Positions 1 through 9,833 of a stretch of 64,000 nucleotides of DNA are shown in pieces (positions within the stretch are counted from its first letter, which is position 1; the number at the start of each line of letters is the position of its first letter). The translations under genes and the position numbers were made by a program. The notes beneath the pieces are model-generated. The model searched no databases, was not told the DNA's origin, and saw only the letters and a program-made list of their open reading frames with translations. Source of the DNA: Pelagibacterium luteolum (lineage in GTDB: Bacteria > Pseudomonadota > Alphaproteobacteria > Rhizobiales > Devosiaceae); the NCBI RefSeq assembly GCF_900100665.1, contig NZ_FNCS01000007.1, positions 1 to 64,000 on the forward strand, read 5' to 3'.

Positions 1-260
<260 letters not shown>

Positions 261-327
261 TTCTCATTTACCAATGATCGTAATCAAAAAGACCAGTTCA
301 CGAGAAAAACACCAGGTGTGATTGTTT

Positions 328-446
328 GACCTGGTGGCTATGGCGAAGCGCCCAGAACCCGATCCCATTCCGAACTCGACCGTTAAACGCTTCTGCGCCA
401 ATGGTACTGTGTCTTAAGGCACGGGAGAGTAGGTCGCCGCCAGGTC
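328..446 (+). rRNA. rrf: 5S ribosomal RNA
   Basis: A 119-nt unit whose 5' strand GACCTGGTGG (328-337) pairs exactly with CCGCCAGGTC (437-446), which is helix I of 5S rRNA. The conserved loop-A/helix-III stretch CCCGATCCCATTCCGAACTC lies inside. It follows 23S after a spacer of about 70 nt, so this is the distal end of a ribosomal RNA operon. No tRNA gene follows directly. Confidence 0.95.
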
Positions 447-481
447 TAACAATCACACCAATACACTTCTCTCAACACACA

Positions 482-513
482 CAAAAAGCCCCGCAAAAAC
501 GCGGGGCTTTTTG
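482..513 (+). terminator. Intrinsic terminator of the rRNA operon
   Basis: AAAAAGCCCCGC and GCGGGGCTTTTT form a GC-rich stem around a short A-rich loop, ending in a T run. It lies 35 nt after 5S. The A-rich 5' arm makes it potentially bidirectional, so it could also stop transcription coming from the minus-strand MFS gene. Between it and that gene (514-749) I recognise nothing. Confidence 0.9.
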
Positions 514-749
514 CGTTCAAGGGGCGCAACTGCGCCAATGGCACGCTCTCTGTCTCCAATCGTGTCACCGCTACGATAGGCCTTGTGAGACAGCCTCGAG
601 CTTAAGCTGCGGAAGGGTAGGGTGCGCCAGGGCCCCAGTTGCGTTCAGCCAAAGCCGTCAGGCGAGCCTCAAAACGGTGCGTCGAAACACAGGACAGATC
701 GGCGGTAAGAGCACGGCGATTGCCGTGCTCGCTCTCCGCCGATGCGGCT

Positions 750-1952
750 CTAGTCGTCCAATTTCCTGCTCTGCCGATCGGCGAGGAGGTACAGCCCGGC
801 TACACTAACGGCGAGAGCCGTCATCACCATCCATAAGGCAAAGCCGCCGAAGCTGAAGAGGAGGTAGCCGCCGATGAGCGGCGCCAGTGCAAAGCCAATG
901 ACGGCCAGTGAAAAGGCCCCGAAATAGCTGCCTTTCATGTCCTTTGGCGCAATGCGATCGATGATGATGCTCATCGTGGGAAAGAGGATGGCCTCACCGA
1001 TCGAGAGTAGGAACATTGCAAAGAAAAGCGCATAGGGCGGATCGATGGGTGCAATGCCGAAGCCGAAAAATCCCAGGCCGAACAGCGCGACGCCGTACAT
1101 AGACCGATGGAAGGGTCTGATGCGCTCCATGAGCTTGAGCAAGGGGAACTGCAGCACGACGATCGTTGCGGCGTTGAGCCCGATCAGCATGGCATAGAGC
1201 AGCGCGAGATCCGGCACGGATTGCTGTTGCAGATACTGCACCAGTCCCGATTCAATCTGGCCATAGCCGATCGAGCAGATAAGGCTTGCGAGCACGAACA
1301 GCAGGAACGCCGTGTCGCGCCGAAGAACGCCAAGAACCTCGCGGAAGGTAAATTGCGCGCCCATAGCGGATCCCTGAAGCGGGCGCTCGATGCGGAAAAC
1401 GACGATTGCGCCGAGAAAATATAGGGCGTTGACCGCGCCGAGCAGAAAAAACGTGCCCTGTTGGCCGGTAAGGCCCGCGGCTGCCCCGAGTATGGGACCC
1501 AGCGCAGCACCGACGTTTAGGGCGAAATAGCGCATATGGAGCGCCATATCTTTGATCGCGCGGTCCTCGACCATATCGGTCATCAATGCGCGGCCGGGAT
1601 CTTCAACCATCGGGCGGGCAACCGCCTGCATCAATGTGCCGGCAAACAGCATCCAGAGCGAATTCGCGCTCCCCAGCATGATCATTGCCGCAACCGACAA
1701 TACAATGCCGACGAGGATGATCTTGCGTCGGCCGAGGCGGTCGGAGAGATACCCGACATAAAAGCCAAAGCCGATTCCTGCCATTGTCGCCACTGCGAGA
1801 AACAGCCCCACTTCGAGTTCGTTGAGCCCGAACCGTGTGTGAAGCAGGATGGCGAGAAACGGCCAGATCATGAACTGCACGAACCGGCCGGCAAATGTCG
1901 CAAAAATGATGAGCCAGATAGTGAGGTTGAACTGGCGGAGCGCGGAAAACAT
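750..1952 (-). CDS. Major facilitator superfamily transporter
   Basis: A 400-aa integral membrane protein with about 12 hydrophobic segments. The MFS motif A is clear between the second and third segments (GYLSDRLGRRK, residues 67-77), and a proline- and glycine-rich C-terminal half repeats the fold. Length is normal for the family. MFS proteins of this size export drugs or metabolites or import small solutes using the proton gradient. The substrate cannot be read from the sequence. It stands alone, convergent with the rrn operon and divergent from the flavin reductase-like gene at 2044. Confidence 0.85.
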   Translation of the reverse strand: MFSALRQFNLTIWLIIFATFAGRFVQFMIWPFLAILLHTRFGLNELEVGLFLAVATMAGIGFGFYVGYLSDRLGRRKIILVGIVLSVAAMIMLGSANSLWMLFAGTLMQAVARPMVEDPGRALMTDMVEDRAIKDMALHMRYFALNVGAALGPILGAAAGLTGQQGTFFLLGAVNALYFLGAIVVFRIERPLQGSAMGAQFTFREVLGVLRRDTAFLLFVLASLICSIGYGQIESGLVQYLQQQSVPDLALLYAMLIGLNAATIVVLQFPLLKLMERIRPFHRSMYGVALFGLGFFGFGIAPIDPPYALFFAMFLLSIGEAILFPTMSIIIDRIAPKDMKGSYFGAFSLAVIGFALAPLIGGYLLFSFGGFALWMVMTALAVSVAGLYLLADRQSRKLDD

Positions 1953-2043
1953 CGGTGTACTCTGGCCCTAAACGAATCGCACCCAATCGGCACACGTCAC
2001 GCTATTGCCAAAGTGGGCCGCCTTAAACCCGATTACGGAACGC

Positions 2044-2670
2044 ATGATGACGGCCTATCATTCCTATGACCCTGCCATCGGCCACGCCTTGCCGCACGAC
2101 CCCATAAAGGCCATCATTGCGCCGCGCCCCATCGGCTGGATTTCCTCGCAGGACCGAAACGGACGCGTCAATCTGGCGCCCTACAGCTTTTTCAATCTGT
2201 TTTCGTCCGCCCCGCCCATCCTGATTTTCGGCAGTGAGGGACGCAAGGATTCGCTGGACAATATCGAGGCGACCGGCGAGTTCGTCTTCAACCTCGCCAC
2301 ACGCGATCTCGCGACCGCAATGAACCTGAGCTCAGGCAATTTCGCGCCCGAAATCGACGAGTTCGAAGAGGCAGGTCTTGAAAAGTGGCCCTCCGACATC
2401 GTCGCCGCGCCGCGGGTTGCAGCGGCGCCGGCTGCCATGGAGTGCAGGCTTATCGAGATCAAGCCGCTGTTCGATCTAGATGGTCGGCCCCTTGCGTCGC
2501 ATCTGGTGATCGGGCAAGTGGTCCGCGTTCACATCAATCCCGACTATCTCGTTGATGGGTTGTTCGACATAACCAAGGCGGGCACCATAGCGCGGTGCGG
2601 CTATCGAGGTGACTATATCGAGACCACGGAAACCTTCGAGATGTTCAGGCCAAAGGTTAATCAGCGCTAA
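2044..2670 (+). CDS. Flavin reductase-like (DIM6/NTAB) FMN-binding protein
   Basis: A 208-aa protein of the split-barrel flavin reductase-like family. The N-terminal segment PRPIGWISSQD, then a conserved APYSFFN, is the typical flavin-binding start. Members bind FMN and either reduce free flavin or act as small oxidoreductases of unknown substrate. The frame opens at 2005, but the pair of ATGs at 2044/2047 fits the family N-terminus better and has GGAA just upstream. It is divergent from the MFS gene, with no operon partner. Confidence 0.8.
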   Translation: MMTAYHSYDPAIGHALPHDPIKAIIAPRPIGWISSQDRNGRVNLAPYSFFNLFSSAPPILIFGSEGRKDSLDNIEATGEFVFNLATRDLATAMNLSSGNFAPEIDEFEEAGLEKWPSDIVAAPRVAAAPAAMECRLIEIKPLFDLDGRPLASHLVIGQVVRVHINPDYLVDGLFDITKAGTIARCGYRGDYIETTETFEMFRPKVNQR

Positions 2671-2768
2671 TATATTGGGCAAACTTCGCCGAAAATAGGT
2701 CTCAAATTGGTCGCGTTTGTGCGGCAAGAGCAGGACTTGTCGTTGTCTTATCCGATCGTATCGCCGTC

Positions 2769-3665
2769 ATGACTCTTTCGCGTCGCCATTTTATCGGCTC
2801 GGTGGGCGCCTTGGCGCTTGGGAGCTCCCTGCTGTCCAGCCCGGCTCATGCCGTCTCTCTCATGGACCCGTTCAATCTGCCGACCGCCGTCGACAACGGT
2901 GTGGTCAAGATCGGCGATGGCATTCCCTATGCGGGTGGCCCGCGCGGCAAGCTCGACGTTTACGTCCAGCAGAACCCCAAGGCCAATGCGCCGGTCGTGA
3001 TGTTCATCTACGGCGGGGGCTGGAGCCGTGGAGAGCGTTGGGAATATGACTTCGTCGGCCGCGCGCTGGCGTCACGCGGCTTCGTGGTCGTGATCCCGGA
3101 TTATCGCCTCGTCCCAGAGGTGACCTATCCCGCTTTTCTTTACGACGTCGCCGTCGCTGCTAAATGGGTTGAGGACAATATCTCGACCTTCGGCGGCAAT
3201 CGGGAAAAATTCTTTCTCGCCGGCCACTCGGCGGGCGCCTACAATGCCGTAATGCTCGGGCTGGACCCGGCCTTTCTGCGCGACGCCGGGTCGACGCTAA
3301 CCGTTCGTGGCGTTGCGGGCCTTGCCGGGCCCTATGATTTCTATCCGTTCGAGTTCAACGAAGTGCGCGAGGCGTTCGGCTATGCGCCAAATCCGGAAGG
3401 CACCCAGCCCATCCGGTTGGTCACCAGCGCGGCGCCGCCGATGTTTCTCGCCACGGGCAATCTCGATCTGATCGTCAAGACCGACAACACCACCGCACTG
3501 GCCGCGCGACTGCGCGAAAACATGGTGCCGGTCGATGAGCGCTATTACGATGGTATCGGTCATATGGAAATCGTAACCGCTCTGGGCGCGATGCTCCGCT
3601 GGCGCGCCCCGGTGCTCGACGATATAGTCAATTTCTACGCCAGTCTCGGCGCGCTCGACGCCTGA
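2769..3665 (+). CDS. Tat-exported alpha/beta hydrolase (carboxylesterase-like)
   Basis: A 298-aa protein with a twin-arginine signal (SRRHFIG, residues 4-10) and an Ala-x-Ala cleavage site near residue 28, so probably exported folded. The mature part is an alpha/beta hydrolase: nucleophile elbow GHSAG with Ser154, probable Asp233 and His265. The oxyanion motif is YGGGW (81-85) instead of the usual HGGGW of the hormone-sensitive-lipase/BD-FAE group. It is probably an esterase with unknown substrate. A paralog follows 48 bp downstream with the same motif change, so the pair arose by duplication. Confidence 0.85.
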   Translation: MTLSRRHFIGSVGALALGSSLLSSPAHAVSLMDPFNLPTAVDNGVVKIGDGIPYAGGPRGKLDVYVQQNPKANAPVVMFIYGGGWSRGERWEYDFVGRALASRGFVVVIPDYRLVPEVTYPAFLYDVAVAAKWVEDNISTFGGNREKFFLAGHSAGAYNAVMLGLDPAFLRDAGSTLTVRGVAGLAGPYDFYPFEFNEVREAFGYAPNPEGTQPIRLVTSAAPPMFLATGNLDLIVKTDNTTALAARLRENMVPVDERYYDGIGHMEIVTALGAMLRWRAPVLDDIVNFYASLGALDA

Positions 3666-3713
3666 TTTCTCAGCATAGCGAAACCAAAGCGGGTCCTCAC
3701 ACGTAGTGTAGGG

Positions 3714-4589
3714 ATGAGGTTTTTACGACGAGCCCTCGTTTGGGCAGGAGCGCTGGGCGTGGGGGTATTTGCTGCACTGTTCGGAGCCGCGAATGCTTTC
3801 TCTCCGGTGGCCGTCTTCGGTGCCCTTGTGCCCAAGGATGGGGGCGTTGTTGTAACGCGAAATATCGCCTACGGCCCGCTCCCACGCCATAGTCTCGACG
3901 TCTACCGTCCAAGTGGTGATCAGGTCGGTCGTCCAGTCATCTATTTCAGCTATGGCGGCGGATGGGAGAGCGGGGAAAAGTCTGACTACGCCTTTGTCGG
4001 TCGCGCATTTGCGGCGCGTGGCTATGTCACCGTCATCGCGGACTATCGTGTGGTGCCGGACGTCGTCTATCCCAATTTCGTGGCAGACAATGCGCTTGCC
4101 GTCTCATGGCTAAGAGAGAATGTCGCTTCCTTCGGAGGCAATAGGGACAATCTCTTTCTCATGGGCCATTCGGCAGGCGCCTATAATGTGGTCATGATGG
4201 CCCTTGATGGGGAGTTCGGCGTGGCAAATGCGCCGATATCCGGCGTGGTCGGGCTATCTGGCCCTTATGATTTCTTCCCCTTCGATGTGCCGGCCTCGCA
4301 AAATGCCTTCGGGAATTTCGAGCAGCCCGAACAGACACAGCCCATCAATCATTTGCAGGGCGATGCGCCACCAATGCTTTTGTTGCACGGCGACAGCGAC
4401 GACACGGTGCGCGTGCGCAATTCGGTCGCTCTGGCGCAAGGGTTGACCGAAGCGGGTGCCTCTGCGGAGCTCAAGGTTTACGAGGGCGCCAACCACGCCG
4501 ACACGCTCAGCATGCCGCTGCGATGGCGCTATCCGGTGTTTGACGACATCCTGACGTTTCTCGCCACCCATGACAGTGGTAACGGCTAG
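3714..4589 (+). CDS. Alpha/beta hydrolase, paralog of the preceding gene
   Basis: A 291-aa serine hydrolase closely similar to the 2769 gene product. It has the same SYGGGW oxyanion segment (residues 79-84), the same ADYRVVPDVVYP block, a GHSAGAYN elbow with Ser153, probable acid Asp229/230 and His261. The N-terminus has arginines and one hydrophobic segment but no twin-arginine consensus, so it is either Sec-exported or membrane anchored. The stop codon interlocks with that of the convergent aminotransferase gene: both use the CTAG at 4586-4589. Confidence 0.83.
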   Translation: MRFLRRALVWAGALGVGVFAALFGAANAFSPVAVFGALVPKDGGVVVTRNIAYGPLPRHSLDVYRPSGDQVGRPVIYFSYGGGWESGEKSDYAFVGRAFAARGYVTVIADYRVVPDVVYPNFVADNALAVSWLRENVASFGGNRDNLFLMGHSAGAYNVVMMALDGEFGVANAPISGVVGLSGPYDFFPFDVPASQNAFGNFEQPEQTQPINHLQGDAPPMLLLHGDSDDTVRVRNSVALAQGLTEAGASAELKVYEGANHADTLSMPLRWRYPVFDDILTFLATHDSGNG

Positions 4590-5752
4590 CGTTTGAGGAA
4601 GCGCTCGAGCCTCTCGAGCCCGTTGGCGATTTTTTCAGGGCTGGCGGCAAAGCACCAGCGCAGCCAGCCTTCGCCTTCGGGGCCGAACGCACTGCCGGGC
4701 GCCAGCCCCAGGCCGAAATCTGTGACGAGCGTCCTCGCAACGGCCATATCGTCGGCTTCACCGTCGATCCTGAAAAACGCATACATTGCGCCGTCTGCCT
4801 CCGGCACCTCGATCCGCCCCAGCCCTTCCAGGCCATCGAGCAGCGTGCGCCGCGCGGCGGCCAGTCCCGATCGCAGCCGAGACACGGTCTCTTCGCCGCG
4901 CGGATCGGTAAGTGCGGCCAAGCCACCCTTTTGTACGAAGGCTGGCGCGCATGAGGTGTTGTATTCGATGACTTTGGGCACATCGGTCATAAGGGCTTCT
5001 GGCACCGTCAACCACCCCAACCGCCAGCCGGTCATCCGCCAGGCTTTGGAGAAGGAATTGACCCGCACGATCCGGTCGTCGGGGCTGGCATGGGTCAGGA
5101 GCGATGGCGCTGCGTTGCGCCCATCAAAGACCAGCCTCTCATAGACCTCGTCGGTCAGGATCCAGATGCCATGTTTACGGCAATGCGCGAGAATCGTGCG
5201 CTGCGCATCCACGTCGAGCGTAAACCCCGTGGGATTGTTCGGCGCATTGATGATCACCATTCGCGTGTCGGGCGTCAGCGCATCGAGCAGGCGATCGAGA
5301 TCGAGGGACCACCGGCCATCGGCGATGGACAACGGCACGCGGGTCACCTCAGCGCCGATCAGGCGTGGCGCTTCAGCGATATTGGGCCAGATCGGCGTAA
5401 CGACCACGACGCGGTCGCCCGGCGACACGATCAACTGATTGGCGATCATCAGGGCCGATACGCCCGAGCCGGTTACCGCTACGCGGTCAGCCGTGATATC
5501 GATGCCATGCAGCGCGCTTTCATAGCGGGCAATGGCTCCGCGCAGGGCGGGCAGGCCGAGATTATGGACGTAGAACGTCTCGCCATTGCCAATGGCATCC
5601 TGGGCGGCCGCGCGGATGAAATCGGGGGTCACCTCGTCGCCTTCACCGAACCAGAAGATCGACAGGTCGTCGCGCCCCATGCCGGCATTGGCGATGTCGC
5701 GGATGCGCGATGAGGTGAGGGCCGCAACTTGGGGCCGGGCAGTGGCAGTCAT
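4586..5752 (-). CDS. Pyridoxal-phosphate-dependent aminotransferase (class I/II)
   Basis: A 388-aa fold-type I aminotransferase. Visible are the PLP lysine Lys236 in NSFSKAW, the NNPTG loop (172-176), Asp201 and Tyr204 in DEVYERL and the substrate-binding arginine region near the C-terminus. It belongs to the aspartate-aminotransferase-like subgroup; the amino donor is unknown. Only 14 bp separate it from potI upstream on the same strand, so it is probably the last gene of the polyamine transport operon. That suggests, but does not prove, a role with polyamine-derived amines. Confidence 0.87.
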   Translation of the reverse strand: MTATARPQVAALTSSRIRDIANAGMGRDDLSIFWFGEGDEVTPDFIRAAAQDAIGNGETFYVHNLGLPALRGAIARYESALHGIDITADRVAVTGSGVSALMIANQLIVSPGDRVVVVTPIWPNIAEAPRLIGAEVTRVPLSIADGRWSLDLDRLLDALTPDTRMVIINAPNNPTGFTLDVDAQRTILAHCRKHGIWILTDEVYERLVFDGRNAAPSLLTHASPDDRIVRVNSFSKAWRMTGWRLGWLTVPEALMTDVPKVIEYNTSCAPAFVQKGGLAALTDPRGEETVSRLRSGLAAARRTLLDGLEGLGRIEVPEADGAMYAFFRIDGEADDMAVARTLVTDFGLGLAPGSAFGPEGEGWLRWCFAASPEKIANGLERLERFLKR

Positions 5753-5766
5753 GATACCTCGTTTGG

Positions 5767-6567
5767 TCAGGCTTTGGTCTGGCGGCGCGCACCGATCAAT
5801 GTCGCCGCAACCACGCCGATAGCGACAACACCGATGATGATGGTGGCGAGCGCATTGACGTCGGGAGAAACGCCGAGACGGATCTTGGAGAAAATCACCA
5901 TGGGCAAAGTGGACGAGCCCGGGCCCGACACAAAGCTCGCGATCACCAGATCGTCGAGCGAGAGCGTGAACGCCAGAAGCCAGCCCGAAATCAGCGCCGG
6001 CGCGATGATCGGCAGGGTGATGTCGAAAAATACCCGCAAGGGCGTGGCGCCTAGATCCATAGCCGCTTCGTCGAGCGAGCGATCCATGTCGATAAGGCGC
6101 GAGCGTACCACCACAGTCACATAGGCCATGCAGAATGTGGAATGCGCAATGGTGATGGTGGTGAACCCGCGCCCTCCGGGCCAGCCGATCAACGCCTCCA
6201 TCGAGACGAACAACAAGAGCAGCGAAAGCCCGGTGATGACTTCAGGCATAACGAGCGGCGCCGAGACCATGCCGGTCAGTGCCGTCTTGCCGCGGAACTT
6301 GCCCAGCCGAGTCAGCGTCACCCCGGCCAGCGTCCCGAGCACCGTCGCGATGGTCGCGCTGACGGCGGCGATCTGCAGACTCAAGATGCCTGCTGCTACC
6401 ACCTGAGAGTCGTTGAACAGCGCCGCATACCAGCGCAGTGAAAACCCGGTCCATACAGTCACCAGCCGGCTTTCATTGAACGAAAACACGACCAGCGACA
6501 CGATCGGCGCATAGAGAAAGGCGAACCCGAAGATCGCCATGAAAGTGGTGAAGGTGCCGCGTTTCAT
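5767..6567 (-). CDS. potI: Putrescine/spermidine ABC transporter permease (PotI-like)
   Basis: A 266-aa inner-membrane permease with about six transmembrane helices and the cytoplasmic EAA loop (DEAAMDLGATPLRVFFDITL). It is the second permease of a polyamine importer. ATGA stop/start overlap with the upstream permease (6564-6567) indicates translational coupling in the order potF-potG-potH-potI. Confidence 0.9.
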   Translation of the reverse strand: MKRGTFTTFMAIFGFAFLYAPIVSLVVFSFNESRLVTVWTGFSLRWYAALFNDSQVVAAGILSLQIAAVSATIATVLGTLAGVTLTRLGKFRGKTALTGMVSAPLVMPEVITGLSLLLLFVSMEALIGWPGGRGFTTITIAHSTFCMAYVTVVVRSRLIDMDRSLDEAAMDLGATPLRVFFDITLPIIAPALISGWLLAFTLSLDDLVIASFVSGPGSSTLPMVIFSKIRLGVSPDVNALATIIIGVVAIGVVAATLIGARRQTKA

Positions 6568-7520
6568 GCGTCCTTCTCCACCACGGCGTTCTGGGCTCGG
6601 CTCAAAAGCATGATCGGAACCACGAGGATCACCAGCATGACGATGGCGACTGCGGAGGCGACAGGCCAGTCGCGATTGGCGAAGAACTCGTCCCAGAGGA
6701 CACGCCCGATCATCAGCGTATCGGCACCCCCCAGCAGGGACGGGATCACGAATTCACCGATGGCCGGGATGAAAACCAGCATCGAGCCCGCCACGACACC
6801 GGGCATCGAGAGCGGCAGGATAACGGTCAGGAACGTCATGAAGGGCCGCGCGCCGAGATCAGCCGAGGCTTCGATCAGGCTCTGGTCGAGCTTGACCAGC
6901 GTCGTATAGATCGGGAGCACCATGAAGGGCAGGTAGGTATAGACGATACCCACGAACACCGCGCCTTCGGTCTGGAGCATCGTGATGGGCTGGTCGATGA
7001 TCCCCAGCCCGAGCAGCGCGTTGTTGATGATGCCGTTGCGACCGAGAAAGCCCATCCAGGCGTAAACGCGCAACAGGAACGATGTCCAGAATGGCAGGAT
7101 CACCAGCATCAATAGCAGATTGCGGTATTTGTCGTCCGACCGCGCGATGAACCACGCCATAGGATAAGCGATGACCAGCGCTATTGCCGTCGAGATCGCG
7201 GCGATCCGCACCGAGTTGATATAGGCGTTGGCGTAAAGCGCGTCCTGGAGGATGAACAGGAAGTTGGAAAAATGCAGCGTGATCGACAGCGACTCGTCGG
7301 CGCCCCATGCAAACATTGGCAGATAGGGAGGCTGACCGAGCGCAAAGGCGCTGAAGGCGATCTTGAGCACGACGAGCAGCGGGATCAGAAAGAACAGCGC
7401 CAGCCAAAGGGTGGGCGCAAGGATCACCGCCGTTCGGCCGCTGATACCGACACGGCTCAGCCATCCCACGACGAAATCCCGGGCGCGGCGCGGGCGTGTG
7501 ACTATGCCATCCGTGCTCAT
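6564..7520 (-). CDS. potH: Putrescine/spermidine ABC transporter permease (PotH-like)
   Basis: A 318-aa permease from the ATG at 7520 (the frame itself is open further up). That ATG overlaps the stop of potG as ATGA, the usual arrangement in this operon. Six or so membrane spans and the EAA loop (EASADLGARPFMTFLTVILP) are visible, followed by the periplasmic and cytoplasmic loops typical of PotH. It pairs with PotI to form the membrane channel. Confidence 0.9.
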   Translation of the reverse strand: MSTDGIVTRPRRARDFVVGWLSRVGISGRTAVILAPTLWLALFFLIPLLVVLKIAFSAFALGQPPYLPMFAWGADESLSITLHFSNFLFILQDALYANAYINSVRIAAISTAIALVIAYPMAWFIARSDDKYRNLLLMLVILPFWTSFLLRVYAWMGFLGRNGIINNALLGLGIIDQPITMLQTEGAVFVGIVYTYLPFMVLPIYTTLVKLDQSLIEASADLGARPFMTFLTVILPLSMPGVVAGSMLVFIPAIGEFVIPSLLGGADTLMIGRVLWDEFFANRDWPVASAVAIVMLVILVVPIMLLSRAQNAVVEKDA

Positions 7521-8659
7521 GAGGTCAAAACCGCTCCGGCATCGGCCGCCCACGATATATAGACCTTCTCGTCCCAACTGATCCCTTCGATATCGTATCG
7601 GGTGAGATTGGTCTGGGAAACGTGGATGCGCTTGCCGCTGTCGAGCACGATGCGGAAAAGGCTCATGTCACCGAGGTAAGCAACGTCTTCCACCAGCCCG
7701 TGAGTGATGTTGGCGTCGCCGTCCGGGCGCTCGCGGGTCAACACCATCTTTTCGGGCCGGATGGCGTACCAAAGGGTTTGTTCGGGCGCGCAGTCGACGC
7801 CGTGGCTCACATAGATGTCGCAGCCCGCTTCGGCAGTGGAATCGATGCGGATATGGTCGTCCTCGTCTTCGGCAACGACGCCCTCGAACATATTGACCGA
7901 GCCCACAAACCCGGCCACGAAGCGCGAATTGGGGAATTCATAGATCTCGTGCGGCTCGCCGATCTGAGCAATTTTGCCGTCGTTCATCACCCCGATCCGG
8001 GTCGAAAGCGTCATCGCTTCCTCCTGATCATGGGTCACGACGATGAAGGTCACACCGAGCTGTTCCTGGATCTTGACCAGTTCGTACTGGGTTTCCTCGC
8101 GCAGCTTCTTGTCGAGCGCGCCGAGTGGTTCATCGAGCAGCAGCAGTTTCGGGCGCTTGGCCAGCGAACGGGCCAGGGCCACGCGTTGGCGCTGGCCGCC
8201 CGAAAGCTGGTGCGGCTTACGCTTGGCAAAGGGCTCGAGCCGGGTCAGCTTTAAAAGCTCCGCCACGCGATCGGCGATGTCGCCCTTGGCCATGCCCTGG
8301 CGCTTGAGGCCGTAGGCGATGTTGTTTTCGACAGTCATATGCGGGAACAACGCATAGGACTGGAACATCATGTTGATGGGGCGCTGGTACGGCGGCACAT
8401 TAGCCATGTCCTGCCCGTCGATCTCGATCGAGCCCTTGGTGATGGTCTCGAACCCGGCAAGCATGCGCAACAGCGTCGACTTGCCCGACCCCGATCCACC
8501 CAGAAGACAGAAGAGCTCGCCCTTGTAGATGTCGAGCGACACGTCATCGACGGCGTAGACATCGCCGAAGGTCTTGGTGACATTGCGGATACGGACAAAC
8601 GGCTTCGCGTCAGCGTCACGCCATGGACGGGCATCGGCGGCGATCTGAGGTTTCTTCAA
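7517..8659 (-). CDS. potG: Polyamine ABC transporter ATP-binding protein (PotG-like)
   Basis: A 380-aa ATPase with Walker A GGSGSGKST, Q-loop, signature LSGGQRQRVALARSL, Walker B LLLLDEPLGALD and the switch His in VTHDQEEAM. A C-terminal TOBE-type regulatory domain of about 120 residues follows. It energises the PotH/PotI importer. It is separated from the binding-protein gene potF by 82 bp that hold a strong hairpin. Confidence 0.92.
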   Translation of the reverse strand: MKKPQIAADARPWRDADAKPFVRIRNVTKTFGDVYAVDDVSLDIYKGELFCLLGGSGSGKSTLLRMLAGFETITKGSIEIDGQDMANVPPYQRPINMMFQSYALFPHMTVENNIAYGLKRQGMAKGDIADRVAELLKLTRLEPFAKRKPHQLSGGQRQRVALARSLAKRPKLLLLDEPLGALDKKLREETQYELVKIQEQLGVTFIVVTHDQEEAMTLSTRIGVMNDGKIAQIGEPHEIYEFPNSRFVAGFVGSVNMFEGVVAEDEDDHIRIDSTAEAGCDIYVSHGVDCAPEQTLWYAIRPEKMVLTRERPDGDANITHGLVEDVAYLGDMSLFRIVLDSGKRIHVSQTNLTRYDIEGISWDEKVYISWAADAGAVLTS

Positions 8660-8692
8660 TAAAGGACGTCCTCAACCCCAAAATAATGGAAA

Positions 8693-8718
8693 GGGCAGGG
8701 CACCATAAAGCGCCCTGC
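8693..8718 (-). promoter_or_regulatory. Intercistronic hairpin between potF and potG
   Basis: GGCAGGGC (8693-8700) and GCCCTGCC (8711-8718) form a perfect 8-bp stem with a 10-nt loop. On the transcribed (minus) strand it is not followed by a T run, so it is not a clean terminator. Its place right after a binding-protein gene resembles the stabilising hairpins that raise binding-protein mRNA over transporter mRNA in ABC operons. Confidence 0.55.
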
Positions 8719-8741
8719 CATGCAAAGATGCACCGGGTCGA

Positions 8742-9833
8742 TCAGACCCCGGTCTTGATACGGGTCCAGGCGCGGGTCAGCAGCCGGTCGTAACTGGCCG
8801 AGCGTGCCTGCAGCGGGAAGAGATTGGCCATCACGTCGTCGGTCGGATAGATCGCCGGGTCCGACGCGATCTCCGGATCGACGAGGTCGAGCGAAGCGGC
8901 GTTGGGGTTGGCGTACCAGACATAATTGGTGATGTCGGCTGCGATCTGAGGTTCAAGGATGAAGTTGATGAAGGCGTGGGCTGCATCGACATTGGGAGCA
9001 TCCGCCGGGATCGCCATCATGTCGAACCAGAGCGAGGCGCCTTCCTCGGGGATCACATAGGCGATTTCAACGCCCTGTCCCGCTTCGGCAGCGCGATCGG
9101 CGGCGATGAACACGTCGCCCGAATAGCCGACGGCCAGGCAGATCTCACCATTGGCCAGGTCGGAAATGTATTGCGACGAGTTGAAGACCCGGATGTGCGG
9201 GCGCACCGAATTGATCAGCGCTTCAGCCTGCTCGAGATCTTCGGGGGCTTCCGAGTTCGGGTCGAGACCGAGATAGTTTAGCGCCGCCGCGACCATTTCC
9301 ACCGGAGCGTCGAGCACCGAGATGCCGCAATCGGCGAGCTGGCTGGCGATTTCGGGATCGAACAGCATGTCCCAGGAATTGAGCGGGCCATCTTCGCCCA
9401 GCCGTTCGGTAATCATGCCGACATTATAACCAAGTCCGGTTGTGCCCCACATATAGGGAACCGAATACTGGCTGCCGGGGTCATGAGCCTCGACGATCGC
9501 CATCACTGCAGGGTCTAGGTTTTCGAAATTGGGGATCTTGGACTTATCGAGCGGCTGGAACAGGCCGATCGGGATCTGGCGTTCGAGAAAGAACCCCGAA
9601 GGGACGACGACGTCGTAGCCCGAGGACCCTGCCAGAAGGCGCGCTTCGACGATCTCGTTGGAGTCGAACACGTCGTAATTGGCTGTGATACCGGTTTCGG
9701 CGGTGAACTTTTCCAGCGTGTCTTCGGCGATGTAGTCGGACCAGTTGTAGATATTGACGGTCTGGTCCTGGGCCACTGCGACGCCGGCGGCGAGCGAGGC
9801 TGAGAGTGTCAAGAGAAACAAAGACTTGTTCAT
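8742..9833 (-). CDS. potF: Periplasmic putrescine-binding protein (PotF-like)
   Basis: A 363-aa exported protein with a Sec signal peptide cleaved after AVAQ (about residue 22), then the PotD/PotF signature NIYNWSDYI near the mature start. Aromatic and acidic residues of the polyamine site are present (for example WGTTGLGYN and the C-terminal GYSGDVF). It delivers polyamine to PotGHI. As first gene of the operon it is probably transcribed from the 354-bp region upstream. Confidence 0.92.
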   Translation of the reverse strand: MNKSLFLLTLSASLAAGVAVAQDQTVNIYNWSDYIAEDTLEKFTAETGITANYDVFDSNEIVEARLLAGSSGYDVVVPSGFFLERQIPIGLFQPLDKSKIPNFENLDPAVMAIVEAHDPGSQYSVPYMWGTTGLGYNVGMITERLGEDGPLNSWDMLFDPEIASQLADCGISVLDAPVEMVAAALNYLGLDPNSEAPEDLEQAEALINSVRPHIRVFNSSQYISDLANGEICLAVGYSGDVFIAADRAAEAGQGVEIAYVIPEEGASLWFDMMAIPADAPNVDAAHAFINFILEPQIAADITNYVWYANPNAASLDLVDPEIASDPAIYPTDDVMANLFPLQARSASYDRLLTRAWTRIKTGV

